Shown in pieces: positions 1-8,599 of a stretch of 64,000 nucleotides of DNA. The stretch comes from Phytohabitans kaempferiae. Its GTDB lineage: Bacteria > Actinomycetota > Actinomycetes > Mycobacteriales > Micromonosporaceae. The notes beneath the pieces are model-generated. The model did not search any database, was not told the origin of the DNA, and worked only from the letters and a program-made list of their open reading frames with translations. A program made the position numbers and the translations under genes. The DNA lies in the NCBI RefSeq assembly GCF_042433955.1, contig NZ_JBHLUH010000074.1:80438-144437 (forward strand). Reading direction: 5' to 3'. Numbering within the stretch: the stretch's first letter is position 1; each line of letters starts with the position of its first letter.

Positions 1-1
1 G

Positions 2-1129
2 GTCCCGCCCGACTCGGGGCCGATGGAGCGGGCGCACATCCTCGGCGACGCGGGCGCGCTCCCGCTGGACTCGGTCGACCTCGACGCGCGCGCCCCGCTG
101 CCGCCCGCGCCGCCCGCCGACGCGACCGGGCTCATCCTGTACACGAGCGGCACGACCGGCGCGCCCAAGGGCGTACTCCTGAGCCGGGCCGCCATCGCCG
201 CCGGCCTCGACGGGCTCGCGGACGCCTGGGACTGGACGGCCGACGACACGCTCGTGCACGGCCTGCCGCTGTACCACGTGCACGGGCTCGTGCTCGGCGT
301 GCTCGGCGCCCTGCGTACCGGCTCCCGGCTCGTGCACACCGTCCGCCCGCGCCCCGAGCTGTACGCGGCGGCGGGCGGCACGCTCTACTTCGGCGTACCC
401 ACGGTGTGGCACCGGATCGCCGGCGACCCGGCCTCCGCCCGCGCCCTCGCCCCCGCCCGGCTGCTCGTCTCCGGGAGCGCGGCGCTGCCCGTCCCGGTCT
501 TCGCGGCGCTGCGCGAGCTGACCGGGCACGAGCCGGTCGAGCGGTACGGCATGACCGAGACGCTGATCACCGTCGCCGCCCGCGCCGACGGCGAGCGGCG
601 ACCGGGCGCGGTGGGGCTGCCCGTGTCCGGCGTGCGCACCCGCCTCGTCGGCGAGGACGGCGCACCGGCACCGCACGACGGCGAGGCCGTTGGCGAGCTC
701 CAGGTGCGCGGGGACACGCTCTTCAGCGGGTACCTCAACCGGGCCGACGCGACGGCGGCGGCGTACACGGCGGACGGCTGGTTCCGCACCGGGGACGTCG
801 CCACGATCGGGCCGGACGGTTGGCACCGCATCGTGGGCCGCCAGTCCACCGACCTGATCAAGAGTGGCGGCTACCGGATCGGGGCCGGCGAGGTGGAGAA
901 CGCGCTCCTGGCCCACCCCGCCGTCCGCGAGGCCGCCGTCGTCGGCGCGCCCCACGCCGACCTGGGGCAGGAGATCGTCGCGTACGTGGTGGCGGACGGC
1001 GTCGAGGCCGACGAGCTGATCAACTTCGTGGCCAGCGAGCTGTCGGCGCACAAGCGGCCGAGGCGGGTGCGTTTCCTGGCCGAGCTGCCCCGCAACGGCA
1101 TGGGCAAGGTGCAGAAGCAGCTCCTCTGA
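2..1129 (+). CDS. Acyl-CoA synthetase (AMP-binding), 5' end outside window
   Basis: ANL-superfamily adenylate-forming enzyme that activates a carboxylic acid as acyl-AMP and then transfers it to CoA. The reading frame is open to the window edge, so the true start lies upstream and the N-terminal part is missing. The AMP-binding P-loop motif YTSGTTGAPKG lies at about residues 47-57 of the visible part. The later motifs YGMTE, the hinge region WFRTGDVATIGPDGW, and a C-terminal KVQKQLL with the catalytic lysine are all present. The protein resembles malonyl-CoA or medium-chain acyl-CoA synthetases of the MatB type, but substrate cannot be read from the sequence. It converges on the MFS gene, with only 9 bases between the two stops. 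Confidence 0.9.
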   Translation, partial: VPPDSGPMERAHILGDAGALPLDSVDLDARAPLPPAPPADATGLILYTSGTTGAPKGVLLSRAAIAAGLDGLADAWDWTADDTLVHGLPLYHVHGLVLGVLGALRTGSRLVHTVRPRPELYAAAGGTLYFGVPTVWHRIAGDPASARALAPARLLVSGSAALPVPVFAALRELTGHEPVERYGMTETLITVAARADGERRPGAVGLPVSGVRTRLVGEDGAPAPHDGEAVGELQVRGDTLFSGYLNRADATAAAYTADGWFRTGDVATIGPDGWHRIVGRQSTDLIKSGGYRIGAGEVENALLAHPAVREAAVVGAPHADLGQEIVAYVVADGVEADELINFVASELSAHKRPRRVRFLAELPRNGMGKVQKQLL

Positions 1130-1138
1130 CCCCGCGCC

Positions 1139-2356
1139 TCAGCCCCGCGCGCTGGTGGCCTCGGCGGGCTCACGCCTCGGCTCGGCGGCCTTCGGCGGGC
1201 GGAGGGCCGGTACGAGCGCGAGCGCGGGGAGGATCAGCAGCGGCACGATGAGCAGCGCGCGGAGTACGCCCACGCGGTCGCCGAGCAGCCCCACGGCCGG
1301 CGGCCCGGCCAGGAACGCGGTGTAGCCGACCACCGCCACCACGCTGACCCGGGCCGGCGCGCGACTCTCCTCGTCGGCGGCTGCGCTCATCCCGACCGGG
1401 AAGCCGAGGCACGCGCCCACGCCCCACAGCGCGACGCCGGCGAGGGCGAGGGGGAGCGTGTCGGCGAACACGGCGACGGTGGCGCCCACCGCGGCGAGCA
1501 CCATCGTCGCCCACAGCACGCGCAGCCGGCCCCACCGGTCGAGCGCGACCGTGCCGACCGTGCGCCCCACGGTCATCGCCGCCACGAACACGCCGAAGCT
1601 CGCCGCGCCGGCCGCCTCGCTCACCTCGTGCCCGTCGACGAAGGCGACCGCGAGCCAGTCGTTGGCCGTGCCCTCGGTGAACGCCATCACCAGCACGAAC
1701 ACTCCGATGAGGAGGGTGCGCGGCTCGCGCCAGGCGGCCCGCAGCCCACCTCCCTTGGCCGCGCCGCCGGCGGCCGCGCGCTCGCCGGGCAGGAACGAGC
1801 GGACCGCCACCACCGTGCCACCGCCCACGACCACCGCGATCACGGCGAGGTGCACCTCGATCGGCACGCCGGCGCGGGCGGCCGCCGCGCCGAGGCCGGC
1901 GCCGGCGACGGTACCCAGGCTCCAGGCGGCGTGGAAGCGCGGCATGATGGTGCGTCCCAGCCGGCGCTCGACGGCGGCCGCCTCGACGTTCATCGCGACC
2001 TCGCAGCTGCCGGCGCCGAACCCGATCGCGAAGAGCCCCACGCCCACCGCGGGGGCCCAACCCCAGGTGCCCGCGGCGACGCCGGCGAGGACCAGCCCGG
2101 CGGACGCGCCGACGGCGGCGCCCGCCACGGTACGGGCGGCGCCGAGCCGCTGCGCCACCAGCCCGGCTACCGGCAGCGCCAGCACCGCGCCGGCGGAGAG
2201 GGCGAACATCAGCAGCCCCAGCTCGCCCGCGGCCAGCCCGAGTGCGTCGCGGGCGGCCGGCACCCGCGCGAACCACGAGGCCAGCGCGAGCCCGTTGAGG
2301 CCGAATACCACCGCCACGCCGTTGCGGGCGGCGATGAGGTGCTCCCCTTCACGCAT
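1139..2356 (-). CDS. MFS transporter, about 12 TM segments
   Basis: A 405-residue major facilitator superfamily permease. Almost the whole length is hydrophobic helices rich in Ala, Val, Gly and Leu, and conserved charged loops such as GRTVGTVALDRWGRLR sit between helices. The N-terminal layout (a short cytosolic stretch, then a helix ending in a substrate-cavity motif) resembles the fucose/YbjJ-like branch of MFS. It is transcribed away from a LacI-type regulator across a 70-base gap containing a palindromic operator, so it is the obvious target of that regulator and probably imports a sugar or sugar derivative. The substrate is unknown. Confidence 0.85.
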   Translation of the reverse strand: MREGEHLIAARNGVAVVFGLNGLALASWFARVPAARDALGLAAGELGLLMFALSAGAVLALPVAGLVAQRLGAARTVAGAAVGASAGLVLAGVAAGTWGWAPAVGVGLFAIGFGAGSCEVAMNVEAAAVERRLGRTIMPRFHAAWSLGTVAGAGLGAAAARAGVPIEVHLAVIAVVVGGGTVVAVRSFLPGERAAAGGAAKGGGLRAAWREPRTLLIGVFVLVMAFTEGTANDWLAVAFVDGHEVSEAAGAASFGVFVAAMTVGRTVGTVALDRWGRLRVLWATMVLAAVGATVAVFADTLPLALAGVALWGVGACLGFPVGMSAAADEESRAPARVSVVAVVGYTAFLAGPPAVGLLGDRVGVLRALLIVPLLILPALALVPALRPPKAAEPRREPAEATSARG

Positions 2357-2372
2357 TGGGGTATCTCAACGC

Positions 2373-2386
2373 TGAGAGCGTTCTCA
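2373..2386. promoter_or_regulatory. Candidate LacI-family operator
   Basis: The 14-base near-palindrome TGAGAGCGTTCTCA has a central CG, which is the typical form of LacI/GalR-family operators. It lies in the divergent gap between the MFS gene and the LacI-type regulator, so one bound dimer could control both. Assignment is by pattern and position only. Confidence 0.55.
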
Positions 2387-2389
2387 CTG

Positions 2390-2419
2390 CAAGCGGGTGC
2401 ATCACAAGCGGGTGCATCA
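2390..2419. repeat. Two perfect tandem copies of a 15-base unit
   Basis: The unit CAAGCGGGTGCATCA occurs twice back to back, directly after the palindromic operator and just before the regulator start. It may be a recent duplication or part of the regulatory region. Confidence 0.85.
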
Positions 2420-2426
2420 TTTGTAC

Positions 2427-3401
2427 ATGTCACCAACGTTGGACGACGTCGCCCGAGCCGCCGGCGTCTCCCGCTCCACGGCGTCCCGCGTGCTCGCCGG
2501 GTACGGCCCCGCGTCCCCCGCCGCGCGCGAGCGGGTGCGCGCCGCCGCCGACCAGCTCGGCTACGCCCCCGACACGGTCGCCCGCGCCCTCGTGACCGGC
2601 GCCGGCTACCGCCTGGTGGTCGCGATCGCCGGCGCGACTCCGGGCGTGCTCGACGACCCGTACGTCGACCGGGTCCTCCGCTCCGCTGCCGCGACCGGCG
2701 CGCAACACGGCGTGGGAGTGTCACTGGAGTGGCTGCCCCTCGACGCCCCGGCGCCGGTGCTGCGGAGGCTGGCCGCCGACCGGGGCGTACGCGGCCTGGT
2801 GGTCGCCAACACCACCGCCGCCATCCTCGACGCCATGCCCCGCGCGCTGGCCGGCCGCGTCGCGTCGATCGGCGTGGGCTCGCGCGCGGTCCCCTCCTTC
2901 GACGTCGACAACGGCGGCGCCACCACCGCGATGATCCACCACCTCCACGCCGCCGGCCGCCGCCGCGTCGCGATGGTCACCGGCCCCCGCTGGATGCCGT
3001 GCACGCAACGCCCCATCGACGCCTACCGCGCCGCCGTGCGCGAAGCCGGCCTCCCGCTACGCCTGGTGCCCGGCGACTTCAGCGCCGCCTCCGGCCGGGC
3101 GGCGGCGCACGAGATCCTCACCCGCTGGCCCGACACCGACGCGGTCTTCGCCACGAGCGACGCGATGGCGCTCGGCGTGATCGCCGCTCTCCGCTCCCGC
3201 GGTGCCGAGGTGCCCGGCGACGTGGCGGTGGCCGGCTTCGACGACATCCCCTTCGCCGCGCTCAGCCTGCCCGCCCTGACGACCGCGACCCATCCCGTCG
3301 AGCTGATCGCCGCCGGCGCCGCGACCGCCGTGCTGACCGGCGCGAAGGTCCCGCTCGCCACCGCGTACCCGTCGCACCTGGTCGCCCGCGAAACCGCCTA
3401 G
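2427..3401 (+). CDS. LacI/GalR-family transcriptional regulator
   Basis: The start at 2427 is preferred over 2397 because the helix-turn-helix must begin close to the N-terminus: MSPTLDDVARAAGVSRSTAS is a textbook LacI HTH with its hinge region following. The remainder is a periplasmic-binding-protein-like ligand domain with motifs such as VDNGGATTAMIHHL, RRVAMVTGP and AVFATSDAMALGVIAAL, and VAGFDDIPFAALSLP near the end. Length (324 residues) is normal. It probably represses the divergent MFS gene and itself through the palindrome at 2373-2386, responding to a sugar ligand. Confidence 0.9.
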   Translation: MSPTLDDVARAAGVSRSTASRVLAGYGPASPAARERVRAAADQLGYAPDTVARALVTGAGYRLVVAIAGATPGVLDDPYVDRVLRSAAATGAQHGVGVSLEWLPLDAPAPVLRRLAADRGVRGLVVANTTAAILDAMPRALAGRVASIGVGSRAVPSFDVDNGGATTAMIHHLHAAGRRRVAMVTGPRWMPCTQRPIDAYRAAVREAGLPLRLVPGDFSAASGRAAAHEILTRWPDTDAVFATSDAMALGVIAALRSRGAEVPGDVAVAGFDDIPFAALSLPALTTATHPVELIAAGAATAVLTGAKVPLATAYPSHLVARETA

Positions 3402-4254
3402 ACGTAGGCGATCTGTGCCAAGGGCAAGGGGCGGATTCGGGCCGCCGCTCTGTCCGCCGTGGTCCGTACCGCTGCTCCAGGGACTGGTCAGGAGGAGTCA
3501 AGATCTCCGATGGCTGGGGCGTTGACCATTGAGGCGATCACGGATCTCCCAAAGCCCGCCTACAGCGCGCGTGGCCGCAACGGGTAGGACCGCAAGGAGC
3601 AGTCTGGTTAGAGTTCCCGGTCCCGAAGCGGGCCAGGGCGCTCTTTCTACCTCACACTGTCAGAACGGCTTGGGCGCAGGGTCATGGTGGCGAGACTCAT
3701 GATCTAAGCTCCGCTCCCGTCACTGTGTCAACGTCCAACTTTGTAAGAGGCTGGCGACGGCACCGTGGCCTACACAAACGCTCCTGACCTCACCGAATAG
3801 CTATTTGTAAGACACTCCTGCCGCGACGTATGCGCAGGTCAGAAGCTAATCTGCCATGCCCGCTAGGTGCTGGATGACCGCTCGATGCCGAGTCAGCCAC
3901 GGGACGTCACGAACTTGGAAAGCCCACGACGAAAGCCAGCGCGCCTCAGATCTCGGCACAGCTCAGCGTCCTTCGTCGTGATGAAGCCGTTCACTGCGAC
4001 GGGGGCGAACCTGCGGGACAGGACGTTAGGGGAAGCATCGCTTGCCTACATCTATGGCGCTCTGTCGGCTCTAGGACATGAGGTGAGGGCATCCCGGCCT
4101 AAGATCACGCGTGAGAGAGTCCTGCTCCACCAGAGTGTCTCGCGGTGGACAGGTCAAACGTGAACGGACGACCTTACCTTGATCGTGCCCGACTAGACGA
4201 AAGGGGCCCACAGTAACAAGGCGGAGGCGAAAAGATACGGAAGGAGTACGGGCC
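3402..4254. other. Gene-poor left flank of low-GC island
   Basis: No convincing gene is seen in these 853 bases. Base composition falls visibly compared with the genes on the left, and all frames contain frequent stops. A 98-codon frame at 3867-4163 has a protein-like middle (LGEASLAYIYGALSALGHEV) but no good ribosome binding site and no recognised domain, so it may be a decayed gene fragment. A good Shine-Dalgarno sequence (GGAAGGAG, about 4239-4246) belongs to the next gene. Confidence 0.5.
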
Positions 4255-5154
4255 GTGAAGACAGTTCTCGGCTGGCGGATGTATGCGCTGATGCTGCTCG
4301 GTGCGGTCTTACTCCTCGGAGTCACAAGGGTATTCGTGATGCCGGAGATCGACTCCTCCGTTACGCCGACTATCGGTGCAAGTATTGGCCAGATCCTCGA
4401 CTCCTTGATTGGAGTAACGGCGGGAGCACTGATCGTTTCAGGTCTGATTTACTGGCTCGTTCCGGGAAACCGGAGTGCCGTGGAGGATACCGTGCTCGTG
4501 GCACCCACGAGCATATCCAATGAGCTTCGTAATTCCGCTATCACGGCTACCACGTGGACCTATAGAGGTCACACAGGCAGATACTTCAGGACGACGATTC
4601 TTCCGATTCTCGCGGAGGCCGCTAACAAGCATGGTCGTTACATCGATATCAACCTGCAAATTTTGGATCCGGATGATCCGAGTATAATCGCGTTCTTTTC
4701 GGAGTATCGCGCCAGCGTCAATCGGGATCGTGCAGACTACTGGACGCCGGATAAGGCAAGAGCCGAGGTGGCCGCGACAGTCATCGCGTTGGCTGTCGCA
4801 GCGACCAACTCTTCACGGCTGGCATGCAATCTGTACCTAACAAGACTGGTGTCGCCCTTCACGATAGACCTGTGCGACACACAGGCGATCGTGACCCGTG
4901 AAAGCGCAAAACACGACGCTATTAAGTACCCTGCTGGATCCAGCTTTTATGACTCAGTTTGCGAGGATCTTCATTTGTCAGCCCGGCTGGCGCGTCGCGT
5001 ATCGATAAGCCGATCGGCTATAAAAGTCGTCGGTAAGAGGGATGATGTAACAACCGTCTTGGACGAACTGAACGTGGTGACCAAAGACAGGAACAAAGTA
5101 GTGTCACATGTCCTGACTGCATTGAGGAATCCGGTTAGCCCATATGGCCACTAA
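4255..5154 (+). CDS. Two-TM membrane protein with cytosolic domain, unknown function
   Basis: The GTG start is supported by GGAAGGAG eight bases upstream. The 299-residue protein has two predicted membrane helices (about residues 8-28 and 50-69) joined by a short loop, followed by a soluble alpha/beta domain of about 220 residues. Characteristic stretches are TWTYRGHTGRYFRTTILP and YIDINLQILDPDDPSII, the latter suggesting a strand ending in an Asp-rich turn. No family is recognised with certainty. Codon use is far less GC-biased than elsewhere (the 60 bases from 4921 hold only 25 G or C), pointing to horizontal acquisition. Its stop overlaps the start of the cupin-Nudix gene by 11 bases, so the two products are probably made together. 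Layout resembles two-TM effectors of nucleotide-signalling defence systems, but no nucleotide cyclase is present. Confidence 0.75.
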   Translation: MKTVLGWRMYALMLLGAVLLLGVTRVFVMPEIDSSVTPTIGASIGQILDSLIGVTAGALIVSGLIYWLVPGNRSAVEDTVLVAPTSISNELRNSAITATTWTYRGHTGRYFRTTILPILAEAANKHGRYIDINLQILDPDDPSIIAFFSEYRASVNRDRADYWTPDKARAEVAATVIALAVAATNSSRLACNLYLTRLVSPFTIDLCDTQAIVTRESAKHDAIKYPAGSSFYDSVCEDLHLSARLARRVSISRSAIKVVGKRDDVTTVLDELNVVTKDRNKVVSHVLTALRNPVSPYGH

Positions 5155-6208
5155 AGCTGACATCGATTCTTGGCTTAAGACCCAAACGTGGCCTGACCTG
5201 CGAGACGAGATGCTCGGCGATCCGACGATGGCGTACCGCCATCCGTACGGGTTCGTTGTTGTCCGCACGTCCATTGACCATTTTCCGGACTGGGGTATTC
5301 GTCTCCACATCTGGCCTCCGCGTGCCGAGTTCGATCGATACTGCATTCAGACACGTACATCCGACCAGACGATCCATTCTCATGGCTGGGAGACCCTGTC
5401 CCGAACGCTGGTGGGAAGCGTCGTTCAGAAAAGGTACTCGGTGGCTGAAGACAAGCAGCGCGGTAGGTACTGTGTCTATTCTGTGCAGAGCGACCCTGGA
5501 GTTGGGTGGAGCGTGCTGCTGCGACGAAAGTGCGGGTTCGCCGCCGATCTTGTTTTTGAGGCTGAGAAGTCGGTGAAGGACGAGCCGTTTAGGATTGCTC
5601 GCGGAGAGTTCCACGAGACTACTCCTGCGCCTCAGTCAGGCGCAATTGCGTTAACGGTCGCCGCAACGGCGCATGCGACAAGGAATGACTCGCTGGTTCT
5701 GGCACTCGTTGACACTCCTGACGTGATCCAGAACAGGCGATCATCAATTCCGAGTTTGGCTCCATTCGTCGAGCGGTTCGACGATCTTTATCGCATGGAA
5801 AGCGGTCGCGCGGACCGCTGGGCGTCCTTCGTGTTCTTGATTCGCGACGGACGACTTCTGATGATCCGCACATTCCGCAACCCATCGCTTTGGCAGCCGG
5901 TCGGCGGTCAGGCGATTGCCGACGACGCCGATTCTGTTGAGACGGCCATACGAGAAGTTGCCGAGGAAACGTCTATTAGAATTGTGCGCGAAGACCTCAT
6001 TCCTCTCGGAGAGCGTCCTAGGGACAAGGGCTTCGGGTCGGTGTTTGGATGGTGCGCAGAGACGGAGAGCGACCCAAGCTTCCAGGTTTCAGAGGTAGTG
6101 GAAGCTCGGTGGGTTCGACTTCACGATGCATTTTCTCTACCCACATTCGGAGCAACTAAGGCATTTCTTAGTACGATCGCTCAGAAGGTGTCACTTGGCC
6201 CAACTTAA
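5144..6208 (+). CDS. Cupin-like plus Nudix hydrolase fusion
   Basis: A 354-residue protein with two parts. The N-terminal half (about residues 50-190) looks like a cupin of the cysteine-dioxygenase type: IHSHGWE at 77-83 gives the HxH pair, and GEFHETT around 154-160 could give the third histidine. The C-terminal half (about 225-345) is a Nudix hydrolase domain with VGGQAIAD followed by REVAEET (270-276). The canonical box spacing is one residue longer than usual and the last Gly is Ser. Nudix enzymes cleave nucleoside-diphosphate-linked molecules. The gene overlaps the upstream membrane protein, and the pair shares low-GC codon use, so they probably form a transferred two-gene unit. The joint function is unknown. 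Confidence 0.75.
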   Translation: MATKADIDSWLKTQTWPDLRDEMLGDPTMAYRHPYGFVVVRTSIDHFPDWGIRLHIWPPRAEFDRYCIQTRTSDQTIHSHGWETLSRTLVGSVVQKRYSVAEDKQRGRYCVYSVQSDPGVGWSVLLRRKCGFAADLVFEAEKSVKDEPFRIARGEFHETTPAPQSGAIALTVAATAHATRNDSLVLALVDTPDVIQNRRSSIPSLAPFVERFDDLYRMESGRADRWASFVFLIRDGRLLMIRTFRNPSLWQPVGGQAIADDADSVETAIREVAEETSIRIVREDLIPLGERPRDKGFGSVFGWCAETESDPSFQVSEVVEARWVRLHDAFSLPTFGATKAFLSTIAQKVSLGPT

Positions 6209-6289
6209 CAATCATGCTTAACGACGTGCATTGACAATGAGGACGCCCGCGTCGAAACCGCGCAATAGGCCCTGTTATGGGCGACGGTT

Positions 6290-6305
6290 GCCCCCTGAGG
6301 GGGGC
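6290..6305. terminator. GC-rich hairpin after the two-gene unit
   Basis: GCCCCC and GGGGGC pair around the loop TGAG, 82 bases after the cupin-Nudix stop. No T-run follows, so its role as a terminator is only suggested. It could alternatively be part of the end of the adjoining IS remnant. Confidence 0.35.
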
Positions 6306-6338
6306 GTCTGATTCAGGTCTTTTGGGTGTTATGCGGGT

Positions 6339-6524
6339 TTAGGTGTCTCGCCGGGTTGGGGCGGTTTCCGCGGTGAGGCGTTTGGCGAGGTTGTCGATCA
6401 TCGCGATGGTGATCATGCTGGCCGAGTTGTCGGGTCGGGTTTCGTAGTCGCGTACGAGGCGCCGGTGGTGCATGAGCCAGCCCAGGGTGTATTCGACGAC
6501 CCACCGCCGTTGACCACGCTGAAA
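6339..6524 (-). pseudogene. IS5-family transposase, C-terminal fragment
   Basis: The last about 60 residues match the C-terminus of IS5-type DDE transposases: RWVVEYTLGWLMHHRRLVRDYE is split here as RWVVEYTLGWLMHHR and RLVRDYETRPD. The catalytic glutamate region and the closing alpha-helix (MITIAMIDNLAKRLT) are recognisable. Upstream codons in the same frame do not look like transposase, so the DDE core has been lost. It marks the right edge of the low-GC island and supports its mobile origin. Confidence 0.8.
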
Positions 6525-6775
6525 CGTTGACTTGCGGGTCTTCGGGCATCTGGCGGCTCTACTATGGACGGTAGGTGACGAATGGCATTGAAGTCGGTGA
6601 TTCGTGAGTTGTCTGAACCAGACATGTTCCGCGGAGCAAAGCCGGCAGATCGCTACCGGATCGATCGGGATGAACCAAGGCGAAAGTGACGATTCCTCCT
6701 GTCGCCGCCGGCCTCGGTTGATATGGCGAATACGGTAATCAACCACAGAAAAGATCAAAACACCCAGTTACGGCG
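6525..6775. other. Non-coding remnant at island edge
   Basis: No gene or intact insertion-sequence end is seen between the transposase fragment and the stop of the next gene. The composition is intermediate between the island and the chromosome. A short inverted repeat, TGTCTG-AAC-CAGACA, is present near 6610. Confidence 0.4.
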
Positions 6776-7324
6776 TCAGGTGATGACCGTGCAGGCGGCG
6801 ACCGTACCGAAGACGACCGCGCCCAGCAACGCCTGCGTCAGCAGCACCGGGCCCAGGTGCGACCAGAGGGTCGGCGGGTGCGGGGTGAGCAGTTGGGCGG
6901 TCGTGAGGTTTACGATCTTTTCGACGCGGGGTGCGAGTTCGGGGTCTTTCTGGCGGCGTACGGTCACCTGGACGTGGTCGCGGGGTTCGAGGGCGCTCTG
7001 CGGCAGATGGCCGTGGATCTCCATTTCGCACAGCACGCCGTCGGTGGCGCGGATGCGCAGTGGGGTGACCAGATATTCGGGGCCCTTTTTCAGCTCTTTC
7101 CACTTGCGCCCGCCGCCGCCACCGGAACCGGCGCGCAGGACGGAGACGACCGCCCTGGTGACGAGGCGCGTCACGCTGGCGGCGGCGACCACCGCGACCA
7201 GGATGGGCTGGCCCACCTTGACCTCGCGGGAGTAACCGTCCTCGAGCTTGACGACGTGCCCGTTGATGATGGGGCCCGGCCGGTGCGCCACAGGCTCGGG
7301 GAAGAGCTCCCGGTCCCAGGTCAT
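6776..7324 (-). CDS. Hypothetical membrane-associated protein
   Basis: The start at 7324 (MTWDRELFPEP) is chosen because AGGA lies at the right distance; an in-frame upstream ATG has none. The 182-residue protein has a hydrophobic stretch near residues 38-60 (ILVAVVAAASVTRLV) and a second at the C-terminus (GPVLLTQALLGAVVFGTVAAC). Between them is a soluble part with a Gly-rich turn and a beta-rich region (HVQVTVRRQKDPELAPRV). No family is recognised. It is divergent to the Rv2629-like gene, with about 110 bases between the starts. Confidence 0.65.
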   Translation of the reverse strand: MTWDRELFPEPVAHRPGPIINGHVVKLEDGYSREVKVGQPILVAVVAAASVTRLVTRAVVSVLRAGSGGGGGRKWKELKKGPEYLVTPLRIRATDGVLCEMEIHGHLPQSALEPRDHVQVTVRRQKDPELAPRVEKIVNLTTAQLLTPHPPTLWSHLGPVLLTQALLGAVVFGTVAACTVIT

Positions 7325-7436
7325 AGCGTTCCTACTGTGTGTTTGTGGCGTAAGCACACAGCGTATCGACATCGGTTCATGACCACGAGGGGGCGGCGGG
7401 TGAGTGAATGCGTTCTCATGGGGTAAGGCCCGCGTT

Positions 7437-8564
7437 ATGGACCTCTCATTCCTCCGCTCGCTCTACGCCCATCCGGGGCCGTGGGCCTCGGCGTACCTGG
7501 ACGCCACCCCGTCCACCGAGGATGCCGCGCGGGCACTGGCGCTGCGGTGGCGTGGCCTGCGGGAGAGCCTCGCCGCGCAGGGGGCCAGTGCCGGCGTGCT
7601 GGTGGCGATGGACCACGCGCTGGACGCCACGCCCGCCGAGCCCGACCGGCTGGGCACCGCGCTGTTCGCGTCCGAGGCGGCGCCCGATGACGTGACCGTG
7701 CAGCGGCTCCCCAGCCCGCCCCGCGCGAACCTGGCCCGCTACGGCGCCCTGCCGCACGCCATGCCGCTGGTCGCCCAGCGGGGCGAGGAGGTCGGCTGGC
7801 TGCGCGTGGTCGCCGACCGCACCGGTGCCGAGGTGTCCGTCTTCGACGCGGGCGGCGTGCGGCGCAGCGAGACGGTGCGGGGGCACGAGTCGTACCCGAT
7901 CCAGAAGACCAAGCCGGGCGGCTGGTCGCAGGCGCGGTACCAGCGGGACGCGGAGACCACCTGGCAGCGCAACGCGGGCGACGTGGCCGCCGCCACCACG
8001 GACCTGGCCGACGCGCTCGGGCCGGACGTGCTGGTCCTCGCCGGCGACGTACGGGCCCGGCAGCTGCTGCTCGACCGGCTGCCCAAGCGGTGGCAGCGGC
8101 GCGCGGTGCTCACCGACGCGGGCGTACGCGCCTCGGGTGCGGACCACGAGCCGCTGGACGAGGCGACGACGGTGGCGGTGGCGGAGGTGGCCGACCGGCG
8201 CACGCGCGAGGCGGTGGACCGCTTCGGCGCGCAGGAGGGGCTCGGCAATGGGCTCGCCGCCGTGGTCAGCGCCCTCCAACGGGAACAGGTCGAGGCGATG
8301 CTGATCGTGGACGACCCCTCGTCGACCGACGAGCTGTGGATCGGGCCGGAGGCGGAGCAGCTCGCGCTCGACCCGGCCGAGCTGCGCGACATGGGCGTGC
8401 AGGAGCCGGTGCTGGTGCGGGCCGACGCGGCGCTCGTGCGGGCGGTCGCCGAGACCGGGGCCGACCTCGTGCTGGTCGGCCCGGACGACACCGACCTGCG
8501 GCGGGGCGTGGGGGCGGTGCTGCGCTACGCCGACGCCGGTACGCGACAGCAGCGGGCCGGCTGA
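7437..8564 (+). CDS. Rv2629/Balon-type bacterial eRF1-like protein (baeRF family)
   Basis: A 375-residue protein matching the organisation of mycobacterial Rv2629: an N-terminal domain beginning FLRSLYAHPGPWASAYLD, a middle domain (VPLVAQRGEEVGWLRVVADRTGAEV-like region, about 100-220) and a C-terminal L7Ae-like domain with VLVGPDDTDL near the end. This family of archaeo-eukaryotic release-factor homologues includes Balon, which binds the ribosomal A site during hibernation. Rv2629 belongs to the hypoxia/dormancy regulon. The start at 7437 is chosen over 7404 because homologues begin near this point and a GGGGTAAGG sequence precedes it. The ribosome role is known for the family and inferred here. 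Confidence 0.8.
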   Translation: MDLSFLRSLYAHPGPWASAYLDATPSTEDAARALALRWRGLRESLAAQGASAGVLVAMDHALDATPAEPDRLGTALFASEAAPDDVTVQRLPSPPRANLARYGALPHAMPLVAQRGEEVGWLRVVADRTGAEVSVFDAGGVRRSETVRGHESYPIQKTKPGGWSQARYQRDAETTWQRNAGDVAAATTDLADALGPDVLVLAGDVRARQLLLDRLPKRWQRRAVLTDAGVRASGADHEPLDEATTVAVAEVADRRTREAVDRFGAQEGLGNGLAAVVSALQREQVEAMLIVDDPSSTDELWIGPEAEQLALDPAELRDMGVQEPVLVRADAALVRAVAETGADLVLVGPDDTDLRRGVGAVLRYADAGTRQQRAG

Positions 8565-8599
8565 GCCGTACGCCGCACTCAAGCGTGCCAGCAGCGCCG

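Noticed and set aside
3580..3650. tRNA-like sequence as an attachment site for the island
   Set aside because: Some short arms can be drawn, but the invariant T-loop and anticodon pattern are missing, and no repeat of it occurs at the other island edge.
3867..4163. 98-codon frame in the island's left flank as a gene
   Set aside because: The middle looks somewhat protein-like, but no binding site or family supports it and the surrounding frame is scattered with stops.
6625..6637. Second copy of the coxM palindrome near the IS remnant
   Set aside because: A shared 13-base string (TGTTCCGCGGAGC) occurs in both places, but neither the arms nor the rest of the palindrome are present at this site, so chance is more likely.
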